Shown here: in pieces, positions 43,221 through 58,200 of the stretch
Numbering within the stretch: position 1 is the stretch's first letter
How the letters are laid out: each line of letters begins with the position of its first letter
Source: Piezodorus guildinii
Taxonomy: Eukaryota > Arthropoda > Insecta > Hemiptera > Pentatomidae
NCBI GenBank assembly: GCA_023052935.1
Contig: CM041292.1
Coordinates: 175,310,400-175,374,399, forward strand
DNA length: 64,000 nt
Direction of reading: 5' to 3'
Notes under the pieces: model-generated
Told to the model about the DNA's origin: nothing
Database searches by the model: none
What the model saw: only the letters and a program-made list of their open reading frames with translations
Position numbers and translations under genes: made by a program

Positions 43221-46200
43221 GTAAGCATAATAAATAATAAAACATAATGATGTAATTGACAACCTGTTGATAAATTACTTATCTATAAATCTTAATATAT
43301 CCTCTTGGCATATTGTATCACGAATTTAGCTGCTGAAATATTTGGTTATTTTTCATTCTTATTTATGCATTGGTGGAAGATGCTCTTTATCTTTAGATGT
43401 TGACAGCTTTATAAAGTTATTAACTTATAATATAAGTGATATGTTTACTAAGTGATATTACTGTATTTGGTCTTATCCTAAGAAAAATTGTTCATGCCTC
43501 TATTATTATACTTGTCTTTAACTTTATCAAGTTTTGTTATGGTCTTTATTTGTGATTTACTCTGAAACATTTATCACAATTATGTTATAAATACTATTCA
43601 TATCATTATTGTAATATATATTAAAAAATCAATGTTTGCTTATTACTTATGAAAATTTATACTAAATTGTTTTGACAAGCATTTGTAAATTTATGAAGTT
43701 GAGAAGTTTCGGATGCTAAATATTTATGTTTATTGACGAACCTAACAAAAGCAAGAGTGATAATATGTGTTTAAATTAGACCTTGACTGACATTAGGGCT
43801 GTAAAACCCTCTCGTTTATACCCAATTTACAGAGGCTCACCCATGATCTAGGCCCTGTCTCCTTACACAACTACTGGTCTTATTCCATTTATCTCTCAAT
43901 AATGTTCCTTCCATCTTATAAAATTTTTCCTGTTATCAGCTTCTCTCATCTTAGACTGATAATCCTTTTTTAACCAGTTAACTTCTATATAAAACGTTCT
44001 GCTATCCTGGTTTGAGTTTTCCATTTTCTTTTTTTTTTTTCATATTTTTGTTTCTTGATACTCATTGATTTATGCTTTGACGCTACTGGCAGCTCTCCTT
44101 CTCTAATTTATTATATAAGTTAAAAATGTTTAATTTCATAAAATGGCATTGCTAAATTTAAAAACATGTTTTCATGTGTATATTACAATTGTTTGTTTTG
44201 GTATAGTTTAATCATTAAGTTTTGTTTAAAAAAATATTATTGGTATTATAGGATTTTTTAAAAGTAATATTTGATGTCATTATTAAACTTTATTATAAAC
44301 AATTATGCCTACTCTCCTGCTACTATTTTGAACTTTCACTAGCATTCCTTTCATGTACTTACTTCACTGACCTCTTCTGTTATCGTATGGCTTGGCCTTT
44401 ACTATCTGCTTCACAAATATTGTCCTTTAATAACCAATGATCTCCATGTTCATTTATGTTGAATTTGCCATCCATTTTCTCATTGAATTTTTTTTTCTTA
44501 TCCTCATTCCACATATTTTATCAGTTGTTTTTCTTTTGTCAATTTGAAATCTGAATCGCTCCGTGTAACTCACCATGTTCTTTTAATAATATGCTTGCAA
44601 TGGAAAAGATGCTTTTGATTTTTAAGTGTACACTTTTACCAGCTGTACGAGTAACATTCCATTTGAATGGGTTTTATTTTGTAGTAAAAGAATTAGTATC
44701 AGCTACAGGTCCTCATTGCTTTCTCCTTGCCAAAATTTGAATTGAAATCCTTCTAAAATAAAAGTATCACACTTAAGCTCCTTTTAAATAACAGATCCGG
44801 GGTCAACCATAGCGTAGTTGCTAGCATAACAGCTTTCTATGCCAAAGGTTGTGGATATAAACCTGTAGGTGGCCCTAGAATTTTTTAATGTGAGTAAAAA
44901 ATCCTTAGTTATGCCGTCCTTCGAGAGGGACGTTAAAAGGTGGTCCCGAGCCTGTGCGATGTCAGTACTCGTTAAAGATCCCTATCTTAATAAAACCTGG
45001 ATAGGCAAAATTTAGGACTCCCACTGTAGCATCGTCCTATTAGCCATAGTATAGTGACGTTAAACGAATAAACAAACAAACAATAACAGATCCTAGAAAA
45101 TCATTAAAAGTCTCTTTAATGCTATCTTCCGCACATGCGGTGAGTGCGTTAGCTGTCATAGATGTAGAAAACTGTTTCCCACTCTCCATTTCTCACCTTA
45201 GTCCACAGTATACAACAGTAGAACAAAATTTTTATTCCACCACTTCTGTGCCTTCTTATCTCTGGAATTCTTACAATATCAATTCTAAATTATATTGTTT
45301 TAATTTCTAAGATATCTTTCTCCTAGCTCTTACTTTATTATTAGAGTAACTTTATTTGTTGAGGCAGTACCTATTATAGTGAGGGTACTTACTTTGCCAT
45401 GTCATATTGTTGTCATTGAACTTAGTTATATTTTAAAGAATGTTCATGGTACTGTAGTGTCCTTCCATGCCATGTCGATATCGTTTCCTCCATCCAAGAC
45501 TAGTTATTTAGCTATCATTTATAAATACCTTATATGTGAAATAACCATATATAATCTGTATTTTACTGTAGCATACCTAATTTTCTCAACTTATGCAAAT
45601 TAAGTAGTTGTCTGTGAATGACAACTTCTCTAGAAAATTTAATAATGTGATAAAGAATTGATTTTGTAATCACAATCAGCACCATGGATTAATCAAGAGA
45701 TAAGTTATTTGACGAGGCAATGAGATGCTGCAAAAAGAAAATTAAAACGCACCAGAATTACTAATGATTACTCCACCTTCAAATCCCTCCGAAACCTCAC
45801 CCAATCTTCCATATGCCGGGCTCAAGCTAAGTTTTTCCATGATTCCCTTTCAGAAGCTCCTGATTCCAAATCCAAATGGAAAATCCTTAAAAAATTATCC
45901 GTGCCAAATTCAAAATCCAATTCCATCTACCCCGTAACTCCCGACAAACTGAACAAGCATTTTGCTGATCCTCTTCTTATGCCTTACCTGACCCAAATCA
46001 GCTTTCCTCAACACACCTTTCACTCAGAAAACTTCTATTTCCAGAATATCTCACCATATCACATATCACCGAAATGCCTGAGATGGTCAAAAAATTACAA
46101 GAAGAGATTGACCGCTTAATATGATAAAACCAAAGCCATCCTTATTGGTTCCAAACATCTCCTCAGCTCCCTCTCCTGTCATGTCTGTTAGAAACCTAGG

Positions 46201-49200
46201 CGTATTCCTCGACCAAAACCTATCCTGGAATAATCAAATTTCCAGAAAATCCATAGCCATCCTTAAACAGTTCCTCCGATTAAGTGAAATAATACCCTTA
46301 AAACCCGTCAACTCCTAGTATCCTCTCTTATCTTCCCCCACTTCGATTATGGCTGCCTGGTGTTTGGCAGACTGTCCGAGACTCTTGAGATGAGACTGAA
46401 GAGACTAATGAACTGCTTCATTAGATTTATCTTCGGAATTCCCAGGCGCTCTCATGTCTCCACCTGGTATGCCAATTTAAAGTGGCTTTACCCCAAATTC
46501 CGATGGCAATACTTCCTAGGAACTTACCTTTACCAATCCTTCAGAACCAAAAAACCCATCTATATCTACAATAAACATATTATCTCTTTACATATTATAC
46601 TCCCCTCTCCTCTGTCCACTCTATCGACACAAGATCCCATCCCTCGAACCTGCTCATTCCATCCTAAAGAACTGCTTCCTTTAAGAGATCCTTTGTCATA
46701 CATCCATCTTCATTTTGGAATTCCTTACCCATGTCGATTCGTACATGCCAATCCTTAACTTCCTTCAAATATCACCTATTTATCCATCTCCTCGAACATC
46801 AATCTACCGTGCCTTTATAAACTTATTTATTTGGCCTCTTTATTTTTATCTTAATTTTCTCTATTTCTTGTTTACTTATTTGTATTTCTTTAAGGTAGTA
46901 ATATGATCTTGTATATGTATATATATATATGAATTTTTTTATTTGATATATGTATATAAAATGTAGTATATAATTTATGTGTGTGTGTGAGTGTATAATT
47001 AGGTTATATGTGTGTGTTGTTGTGTTGTGTGTGTGATGTGTGTGTGTTGTGTGCGGTGCGTGCGTGTGTGTGTGTATATATGTATATACCTTATGTAAAT
47101 ATAATTTGATACCCATAAAATGTTGTATATAATATGTTTAAATTTATATAGCCAGAAGTTAAATCTTTCATTGTACATTTATATTATTCTTAAGGGACTA
47201 GCTGTCCCAGAAAAAAATATCTTTTCATTTCATTTCAAAATAAACCTAATATAGAAAAATCTCTGTTGAGTTCCAGATATTCCTTATCAATAATGCTTGT
47301 TTCATTATCTGTTATATTAAAGCTTCATTTCATGCGTGTTTTTGTTAAATGATTGTGAACATTTAATTTTTAAGATTTTATTTAATGCTGATTTTAAACT
47401 TATTTTATTTATTTTTTTATAGACCAAGATGCTATGCTAAGAACAATACAAGAAGCAGTTAGAGAAGGTGTATTAGTATTACCAACTGTCAAATGGGATG
47501 AAATTAAATCTGTAAGATTTATTTCGAATGTTGAAAAATCTGTTGAAATCACAACTCAGGTATCATTGTTTTCTTAATAATATTAATTATGTATGTTACT
47601 GTTATGTGTTTCTAAAATTGTTAAATATTTTATTTTTTTTTCATAAAGGGGTTTACAAGGCTTTACTTATGTTCCTGAATTAACAAGAAAATAAGCTTAT
47701 TATTATACCTTATAATTTTATTTTTTATTTTTGGATAGTAAAAATGTTATCCAGTTTGTCTTATGTTTCTTAAAAAGGGTAATTTCAGTATCCGAAAATG
47801 TTTAATTTTATGTTAAACTGTTAATATTCCAGTCAAAATCATTTTTTTATACAATTAAAGACTTATAAATATAATTTCTGAGTGCATGGTTTCGAGTTAT
47901 GTTTGACTGGAGAAATCTTTTGCTCCTATAATAAAACCATAAAACTTTAGTAGTTAAGGAATATTATTTATTGATTTGAGGAAAGAATGCTGCTTCCAGT
48001 ATTGCTATTCACCCTTGTTTTAATTTTTGTTTATTTCATGTTTTCCAATATATATGCATTTGTATAATTTAGATGTAGAGGATCAATCGTATAAAAAGTT
48101 TGATAAGAAATAAAAAAATATGGTACAACAGAAAATAAACTAAAATTGATATAATTTATTGTAATTATATTTTGTTTAATTTTTTTTAGGAGGTTCTTCC
48201 TGAAACTGAGTATCAAACATATGAAATAGTCGAAGAAGCACCAGTTGATGAAACTGTAACGAGTAAATATCTGTTTGTAAATTTTGCATGCAATCAATCA
48301 ATCTAATCTTTGTAATAAAATCAGTAAAAGTTACGCTTTTCTATTATGATTAACTTTTTTGAATTTATGAAGTATAATCAATGAGTTTATGGTTGTGTCT
48401 TCGAACGAAATAAAGATTTTAATGTTTGTTCAATGATAGTAATAAAGTTGTTCTAAAACAAAATTCGAATAACACGATGTGTTAAGAATTGAAATAGTCA
48501 TATTTCTCCATTAGTAATTTATTTTGTGATTCATTATTGGCAAGCATGACAGCCAATTGTTTTATTCATTTTCGATCAGTTATTAAGTGACTGCTGGGCA
48601 GAGTGCATTGTGGGATAGAGAGGAGAGTGAAGAGCTCATGTTGTGGGTTGTTTTAAGTTAGTTGTCCTAAATTGTCGCAAGGAGTAGGAGAGTCGCAAGA
48701 AAGGAGAGAAGGAACATTGCAGATGGGAGAGGGAAGGAAGTCATCACGGATAGAAGGAATCACCATTTAAAATTTACAATCAGTATTTGTTGTCTCTTTA
48801 ATTAATATAAGTTTGTTTATGTCCTCTCTATTATTAATTTATTTATTTATCCTCAACAAAATTACACTAAACGACAGAAAATTCGGCGACTCTTCCCAAC
48901 AGGATGTTTTGGAAATATGTGATCTCATAACATGTTTTGATTGATGTAGGAGTTTTAATATTGATGAGGCGTGTAGAAGATGATTTCTTTCATGGTTTAT
49001 TTGATAAGTTTATTCATGGTGAACCCACATGATAAAATTCTGACCCCCAAACTCTGGCAAGAGATGGCTATTTACACATTGTTTTTTTTCTTATGTATCC
49101 TATCCATAATAGTCTGTGTAGTGTAGTAATTAATGTTCTTAACCATTCACATTATTTTATCAATGGATTGTGGAATTTGGTTGCTGTTACCGAAGGAAAT

Positions 49201-52200
49201 TTCTGGATTGGATGGAAGATTTTTATATATAATTCTTTTGATTCTTAATCTTATTTATTTAATTTATTGTAATCCATTCACTTTAAAGAGGTGACACAGT
49301 ATCAGTGATTCTCTCAGCCTTCCATCAATTTATCTCTCATTAGAAAAATACATTAGTGGAAGCAGTTAGTCCGGGCGGCTGTGAGTAAATGAAACAATTA
49401 AATAGTTCCAACTATTTATTGCTTGCCTATGATCAAAAAATACAATTATAATGCTATCTCAATGAGGATACCACCAATCCTATGCCTATTCAGTTCAATC
49501 CAGTGATAACCATCCAAGATCTGATACTCCTTGGACATCTATCAGTTCATATTAACTTTATAGGGATTCATTCTTTACTAAGCATTGCTTTGCATTGCCA
49601 TTTGAGATGCTGTGATACTACAAATTCATTGTGTAGCCTTCTAAAGTCTCTAGTGGACCAAAAATTTTATGTAAAACCTTATTCTCAAAAGCCTTGTTAA
49701 TGAGGCGTTCAATCTTCAAATTAAGCGATCGTTTTCACACCCGTATAGATTTGTCGGGGAATAATAGTTTTCTAGATTCAAACCTTTAAGTTATTTAATG
49801 GAAGTAATAATAATTTCCTCCTGAATTTTGTTTTTTCTTGTTATCATATATTCTTAGTATCTAAATTTATTCTCTTATTCAAACGTATATATTAATATTT
49901 CAACATCACTTTTTCTGTTAGTTAACATATATTTTGTTTTATCTATAATTTTTTCAAGCCTCTATACCAGTTTTCATTAACTTACATGTGTATACTTATA
50001 TAATTTCTGTCTCTTCACCCTACTGTACCAGATTGTTAAGTGTTCCTTAACCTATTCATTCCACCGGTGGGTCACTCTTGACTATTCCATGGGACAACGT
50101 GCATCATAGGCAAGTCACTTGTTTTCAGAAAATGAGTGGTTTTAAAAATATGTTTATTTTATTTGTTCTCAACATTATATGTTGTAGGAATTAACAAAAT
50201 ATAAGATTTATTAAATTGTATGGGTGTATTTATTAAACATTTTATAACCTTCAACATTCCCCCTCAAAGGACTCTTATCGATAAATTTCATTTGATAACT
50301 CTTCTTTTCTTATAACTTTGATGAGTAGAATTTCCTTAAATTTTTTGACAATTTTACCTAACTTTACACTCGATTCAAGGAATGTGCGCTCAAGAAAACT
50401 TTAACAATCTCACAATTAGTGTGTTCAAAGCCTCGAACTATAGTGATCTCGCATTAAACACGGAACTTGCAACGCCCTGCCCCACGAAGCATAGCAGCTA
50501 ACAATATCTCACCTCATGGGAAAAAACGTAGGTATTCCCTCTGGCGTGAACGTGTTTAAACTGGAAATTTGCCATCCATATTCAAACACTTATCGGTATG
50601 TAACACCCTATCAATGGCATATTTAAATATAAAACAAATGATAGGGACTCACCTAGTTTCAGAGCATCACCTTATTGAATGCACCTTAAACCCCTCTGAA
50701 TAATTATTGCCGATTCTAACTTAATTGAATATTTCAGACATGTTCATTTCTATCAGGTTTACTAACTTGCTGGGTATACTTATACCTCACTCAAAATGCT
50801 TTACAACTTTCCTATGAAGTCTTAAGCTTTTTTGAATAAAGCTGATGTACAACACTGTTGTATTGTAATTTTTTCTCCAATATTGGCGAATGTGAAAATA
50901 TTTGATCAATGATAAAACGATTCTGTCTAAAACTATATTCGTAGTCTCCGTAATCTCCTCAGTGTATTCCAATAGTGATGATATTTGATCTGGTAGTGGT
51001 GATATTTGATCTGGTAGTGGTGAATTTGATCTGGTAATGGTGATATTTGATCTGGTAGTGGTGATATTTAAAAAAAAAAAAAAAAAAAAAGATTTATACC
51101 TAATTTAATCATCAGAGATTGTTATAATGTAGGATTCAACTTGTGTGCTACAGAACAATATTATCAATTCAATTTTGATTTTCATTTGTTTTTGACTCTT
51201 TAACCTGATCTCTATGACTACATTAGAAGTAGCTGTTGCTCTTGTTTCTATTGTCCTCATTTTTACATGTAATATTGTCTGATTAGCCACAGGAGCATAA
51301 AGCGATGTTAATTGAATAAATAAAGAAAAGATGACCATAAACTTTTTGATTATTTATTGAAAACTTAGCTTGCGTTATTATCCTTACTGCCTAAGTTTAC
51401 TAATTATTGGTTTTCTTTATGGAGATTAAGCTACATTGACATGAGTTAAATAAAAATCTGATTTCTTTAGGTTCAGAGGTACCAGAAGAAATTATCATTG
51501 ATGTGGGTTTAAGTTCTGGTGAGATCATTTGCTATTGAATACGTTTCATTAATAAGTATCACTTAAGTTATGTTTGTTTACGAATTGCTATTTTAATATA
51601 ATGTATTCTTTATTGATTATAGTTATAGTATTTAAAAATATTTTAATGTATATTTTATTATTTATACTTCTTTGAATTTCCACTGTATTGGTAAAAACCT
51701 AGATTCTCAAGGCTAATAAAATCTCCATGTTCAAAGGAATGTATTTTCAATACATCTCTTTGGTGTTAAATCTTTTAAGGTTTTGGATAAAACTGTACTG
51801 CGTAAATCTCAAAAATGTTCTAGTGCTTTATCCTGATAATCTAGATATAAATAATTTTTAATTATAGTTTGATGTACCTTACTAATAACTCGACAGATTT
51901 GTTGAGTTAATACAACTGAAGTTGTATGTCCCAGTCACTAATAATATAAGTAACTATTTTGGTTTAAAAATATATGTTTAATTTAATCTCATCTGAAGCG
52001 ATGCCATCACCTATGCCCAATTATAAGATTTGTACAATTGTTATTTTGTTCTTAATGAGCGACAAAACAAGATTAAACATATATTCCAGGTGAGTAATGC
52101 ATGGTTGAATTCCTTTTATTTAAAATATTCTGTAATATTTGAGTTTTTTTTATTAATTTATTGTAGAGATTTAGAGATTTGAAGCAATTTTGATTGCTTA

Positions 52201-55200
52201 CAATTTTTGACTTAATGTTTTGTGCATTGGATAGGTACTTTATTTCAATTCTGATTGCTGGGGGTGTTATTGAGTATAGAGAGGTATAGGAACGTTCTTC
52301 TAGTAACAGCCATGTGAGGTATTAATTTAAAAAAATGTCCGTTAGGTGGAAAGTATCTGTAGATTCACAGAAATTAGAGAAAAACAATTAAATAGTTTTT
52401 AAAAATTATTTAAACTTATAAGAAATTTTATTTTTTATTATTATTTTTTTTTTTTGTAAGTTAATAATTTTATTACTATGTTCAGTATTTTTTTGTTGAA
52501 ATTGACAAAAACTGTTCCATGATAACAGTCAATTTATTTTTGTATAAAATAATATTAGGATTTTGTGTTGTTTTATTATAGAGATTTAGCTAATGAAAAC
52601 TTGGAGGTATTTTTACTATTTTATGAAAGCCACTAAATCTTGTTTTCTATTTTGGTAATTTTATTTTAAGTTTGAGTGATATTTTATCATAATTACAAAA
52701 TTGTCCATGTTTCTAGATGTTTACTTGTTCCTATAGTAATTGTTTGTGCTGTGGTTAGTGTTTGTCTGTTACGTGTGTTTTGTTTTGTTTTTGTAGTGAG
52801 CTTGTTTCTTACTTAAATGTAAATTCTATGAAGGCGACTTGATTGTCTTAATTGGGATTGGGATTGCGATTGGGACATTGGGAAATTCCATTTTTGTTGG
52901 AGGAATCAGTCGTCCTTATTGTTTGGTGCGAAATATTTTCATTTTTGACATGGTTTAATGATGTCATATGTAATTTACATATATTTTTCTAGTAATGAGT
53001 TTCTGTAATTGTTTAAATTATCTGTCTTTATATTATTATATTTTTAGAGAAGGACAACAACCTAAAAAGCCTTTCGAATGAGGTCTATATTTGTAAGTAG
53101 TTCACAATAAGTGAACATTTTTCTCATTTTATAACACCAGACAGCTATTGTTTCAAATATACTATCTTATTTATTTAGTTTTTTATTCTTGAAACTGTTC
53201 TCAAAATAATTAGTCAATTTTTACTGTTATGAGAATTTCAAAATTTTAGTTACATGCTTTATTAAAGATTCTCCTTTAAATACTTAGTATATACTTATTC
53301 TTATTAGTTTCATGAGAGATATCTAGTGTGGATTCTTAGGTTTATGGTTTTGTAATGAATACAAAAGCTGTTTAAAACATATCAATGCCATTTGCAATTG
53401 CAATGATGTGTTGAGTGGGAGTAACCAAGTCATGTTAATGATTATTATTTCAGTATGGTTAACATTAAAGGTTATATCATGAAGATCAAGAACTCGACTG
53501 GATATCTCATTTTTCAAGTTCCACCTCAGGAATTTTGATGGAAAACCAGTCAAATTTACTTGAATATGATTCGAATTTGATTGATGAAATACATGATGTA
53601 ATATAAATTATTATTCGAATACTGTTATCACTTTTATATCCATATGCAGATCATGAAAAAATATATTTCATGTGGATGTGAGATGATATTATCTGCCTTA
53701 AGAGAAGAACAATGCTTTAAGGTTTCAAGAAATTAAGTGTTGCATAGAATATTTAAACCGATGAAAAATGAATTAACTCAAGACTAACACAACAATGGAA
53801 TTATATCAACAATCATACAAATGAAATTAATTACATTGCAGCTATTGAAACTATCATGCAAAGATATTGGAATTGATCAAAAATGAAAGGTAATAATCAC
53901 TAAACCTTTGAGAGTAAATGGGAGTCACTGGAATGGGTGTGGGACAGTATAACTAATATATTTTTTAATCATGAAACTGTAATAAGATTAATTTGTCTTT
54001 TTAATAATTATTTTGATTTCTATCATGTAAAAGTTATTTTCCAGCACTATATTAAACCTCTTTAAATTTTATGTAATTATCGTCCAAAGACATTTTATCA
54101 TTCCATTATTTTATTGTTTTTTATTCCAAAGTTTATTAATGTTTTAATTTATTAAAGTTTATTAAAATTATTTGATTTCTATCATGTAAAAGTTTTCCAG
54201 CACTATATTAAACCTCTTTAAATTTATGTAATTATCGTCCAAAGACATTTTTATCATTCCATTATTTTATTGTTTTTATCCAAGTTATTAATGTTTGATG
54301 ATTTTTTTGACAGGAAAAGAGTTGAACTATCACACAGAACATGAAATGCTGGAAAGTGTCAACTTCATAGGTATATAGTGCTTATTCATAACTTTTTATT
54401 GTTTTTTTTTTTTTAATTGATTAATTTTGTTAATGTTTAAATTTACTTTTTTGTTTATTATTAAGTGTGAGGAGGGGGAGGGAGGGCAGGGTTGTATTAG
54501 GGACTTATCTTTCTTATCAATTCCAATTAAAGCTGACAGGCAAAAGAGAGAAACATAGTAAAAAGTGTCAGTCATCATCTATCTATGATATAACAATTCC
54601 TAAATGAGTTTTTTTATTAATTATTAGGATGAAAGGAAAAAGGGTTATATAGGTTACATTGATGGTACAGAATTATCAAACATCGTTATTTGAACTCTCA
54701 CAAGGCCTGCTTTCACCTCACCTACACATACCCTATTTCTCACTGTGTAGCGCTGCCTTTAGGCAATACTGTTATTGAAGCAGTAACATGTTTCCCGACC
54801 TTCTAAATGATAATAATAGCTAAATTATAACTATGCACACAAATTCAATGTACTAACCCTCAGTTTAGTCTCTCCATACTCTTTGTCTGGCGCCTCTGTA
54901 GAATTGTTTTCTTTCTTTCCTTAGTTGAAATAAAGGGTGTATACAATTTGTTATCTATATGATACAGTTACCTAGTTTTTCCTTGTGGACAAGGGCGTAG
55001 GTAAGATTGGGGTTAACGGGAGCCCAAATAGGTTGAATTATGGGAATGGGCTAAGTAGACCATAAATTTAATTATAACTTTAAATAAAGAATGATATGGT
55101 ATCAAAACTATTTATTTAATCTACGTTTCGGGTCTTATCAGAGCTAAAAAAAAATCTGTGCAAGCAACACACGACTTTCACTTACCTCGACTGTTAAAAT

Positions 55201-58200
55201 CAATTTAAAAACTATTAAATATACTTCAATTTGAAAAATATTTTAAGTTGATTTCTATAAAACGTGTATTCATTTTTGTTGAAAACCTATGATTTAGACT
55301 AAATAAAATAACTGAATTAAATTGTTAATCAGTTATAAGTTTATTCCCTATTAGTCACTTTATATTATCTTTTACAACTTTTTGTATCGGATAAAATGAT
55401 TTCTGAAATTTTTCTCTTTCAAACAATATATTATACGTCTATATTACAGTTCTTTTTATCAAAAAATCAAAAGTTTCATTAAAAAATAGTTTTGCTCTTT
55501 TATCCTTCAGTTAGTCATCAAAGTCGTCCAACTTTTATATTTAGCCATCCTTCATCAATATCATTAAGATGAAATGGTTAATCTTTTGGAATGTACAAGT
55601 TTAAAGATACTTTAAAGAAAGAAAATTTAAAATATCGGCATTTAAGTCCTGTCAGACTGTTGAAACCTACATGATATTAAAGCCCATTAGATTTTACATC
55701 AATATAGCGAGTTTAATCAAAATAGTTATAGCCGTTTTTGAGAAAATCCTAAAAAGGTGCAAAATGCATGTATAATGTGGCCCTTCCGGCTAGCCGATTT
55801 GAATGAAAAAGTTGCTGTAACATCTCGGGTGTATAGTTGTCTCAAATATGAAATTTCAATTCTGTAGGACTTATCGTTTTTACGCTAGACTGACCACACA
55901 CACACACTCAGACCTTTTTGCGGGACTTGGTCATTTGGACTCAGGGGACCCTAAAACGTGTATTCCCGTTGAAAACTGGAATTAGAAAATTTTCACGATC
56001 CCAATACTTTCCCCCTTTTTTTTTTTTCCGGCTTATCTTATGCACTGCAGCCTTATTAGGCTTATTGTGCGCCGTCCATTCCGTTAATAAAGGCCTAGTG
56101 CTTTGGTGAATCTGACCAAGCTAAATGGGTTAATTAGTTCACACAACTTTGGATCTAAAATATGGTCGCTGCCAAAATGGTAAAACCGTATCCTAGCAAT
56201 CTCTGGACAACTGCATACCACATGATATGTAGTTTCATCTTCCTTCTTGCAGAATCTGCAAGTAGGTGAGGCCACCAACCCCATATTATGGAGATGCCTG
56301 TTAAGCTGGCAGTGTCCTGTATACAGTCCTGTCACTCTCCTCAGAGTTGTCCTCTCCATTGAGAGCAATGCACTTTCCTCTCTTTGCAGGGTCCTTCCAA
56401 GAACATCTTAGAGTGATGCTGCTTTCCAGTATCCCTCCAGTATTGCCTAGATCTATTGCCAGCAGCCGCCTTGATCAAACTTTTAGCATAGCTGAGGCTT
56501 ATCCCACAGACAGGTTCAGGTGTACAGGGTAACTGAGCAGAACCCTTCCTTGCGAGGTTGTCAGCTCTCTCATTGCCTACGATGCCTGAGTGACCAGGCA
56601 CCCAATGAACTCGGACTTTATTCAGCAGGGAAAGCTTATTGAGATGTCTTTTGCATTCCTCTACTAATTTGGACCGAGTCATGTAACTACCCAGAGCTCC
56701 GATTGCAGCTTGACTATCGGTATGGATAGTTATCTGTCTGTCTCTCATTCCTTCAGAAATTAGGGTTTGAGCACATATATTTATTGCCATTACTTCAGAC
56801 TGAAGGACTGAAGTATGTTTATCTAGAGAGATGGATATCCCTTCCCTGGATTTGTCCATTCTCCATATCCCAGCCCTGAGCCTACCTCTGTCAGGGATCC
56901 GTCTGTACAGCAATTGACTCCATTGTGTGGTCTGTGTGAGTCAGTTCTATTAATCCCAACACTATAAAGTGTGTCTGTATATTTATTTGCCTGAAGATCA
57001 GAATGCATGGCCAGCACCGAATCTTCATCAATCCTTCTGAACAAGTTACCATGACCCTGGTATACCAGGGAGTTTGATCTTGTTCCTAATTTAGAAAGCC
57101 TATAGGCTGTGCTGAATGCTTGTGTTTCTACTGCTATGTGCAATGGTGTTAGGTTCAGTAGAACTTCCATTGCCGCAGTTGGAGTAGTTCTCATCGCTCC
57201 AGTTGTCATAAGGCATGCCAATCTTTGCAACTTTCCAAGCTGGAACATGGATTTGCATGTAACTGCCTTGTGCCACCACACAACAGCTGCATATAAGACC
57301 ATAGGCTTTATTGCTGTTTTATACATCCAAAGGACCATCTTAAGTTTAAGGCTCCATGTTTTTCCAACAGCCCCTTTGCATGCATAAAGACAATTAAGTG
57401 CTTTGGTGCAGGTTTTGACAATGTGGCTGTTCCATTTTAGTTTCTATCAAGAGTAATTCCCAAATGTTTAACTTCACCACATATATTGACCTCAACCTCA
57501 CCTAGGTGGGATGGTCTAATTGTCATATTTCTTCTGTTAGTGAAGATACAGAGATTGACTTTTTGAGGGTTGGTGCGAAGACCATTTGCCTGACACCAAT
57601 CTTTCAGAAGTCCCATTGTCATTTTAAGCAATTCCGAGATTGTTTCCGGAAACTTGCCTTCAATTAGTACAGCGATATCATCTGCATATCCCTGTGCATA
57701 TAGACCTGCTGTGCTCAGTTTTGTCAACAAAGAGTCGACCACCAGACACCACAGGAGTGGAGAAAGCACACCGCCTTGTGGACATCCTACCCTCGGTCTC
57801 ATCCACAGTCTGGAGTGTCCTTGTTCAGATGTGAGCATCCTTCCCTTCAGCATGGCATTGATCCATCCGGAGGTTAGCCGTCCCACACCACTCCTTTCTA
57901 AGGCTATTGCCATAGTACCATAAGGAGTTCGGTCAAAGGCACCCTCGATGTCAACAAAGATGCCTGCCACAATTTCTCTGTTAGTCAGAGTTTTTTCAAT
58001 CCTAGAGACCAAGAAATATAAAGCAGTCTCACAAGATTTTCCAGGCTGATACGCATATTGAGCGCTATGTAGCAGTCTATCAGCAAATATATTGTCCCTA
58101 ATATGTCTGTCAATAATTTTTTCCAATGTCTTCATTAGAAAGGATGTCAGACATATAGGTCTATAAGCCTTGGGATAGTCGTAGGACAACTTCCCAGGTT

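Noticed and set aside
46823..47116. 97-codon minus-strand frame rich in H and T
   Set aside because: It is the reverse translation of the (GT)n microsatellite in the LINE 3' region.
50040..50110. piggyBac-type terminus at TTAA
   Set aside because: The end resembles one, but no inverted partner or transposase was found within a reasonable distance.
52572..52605. Acceptor and donor flanking 'AGATTTAGCTAATGAAAACT' inside the zinc-finger gene
   Set aside because: In the phase required by the upstream exon it contains an immediate stop (ATT TAG). The same holds for the similar site near 52167.
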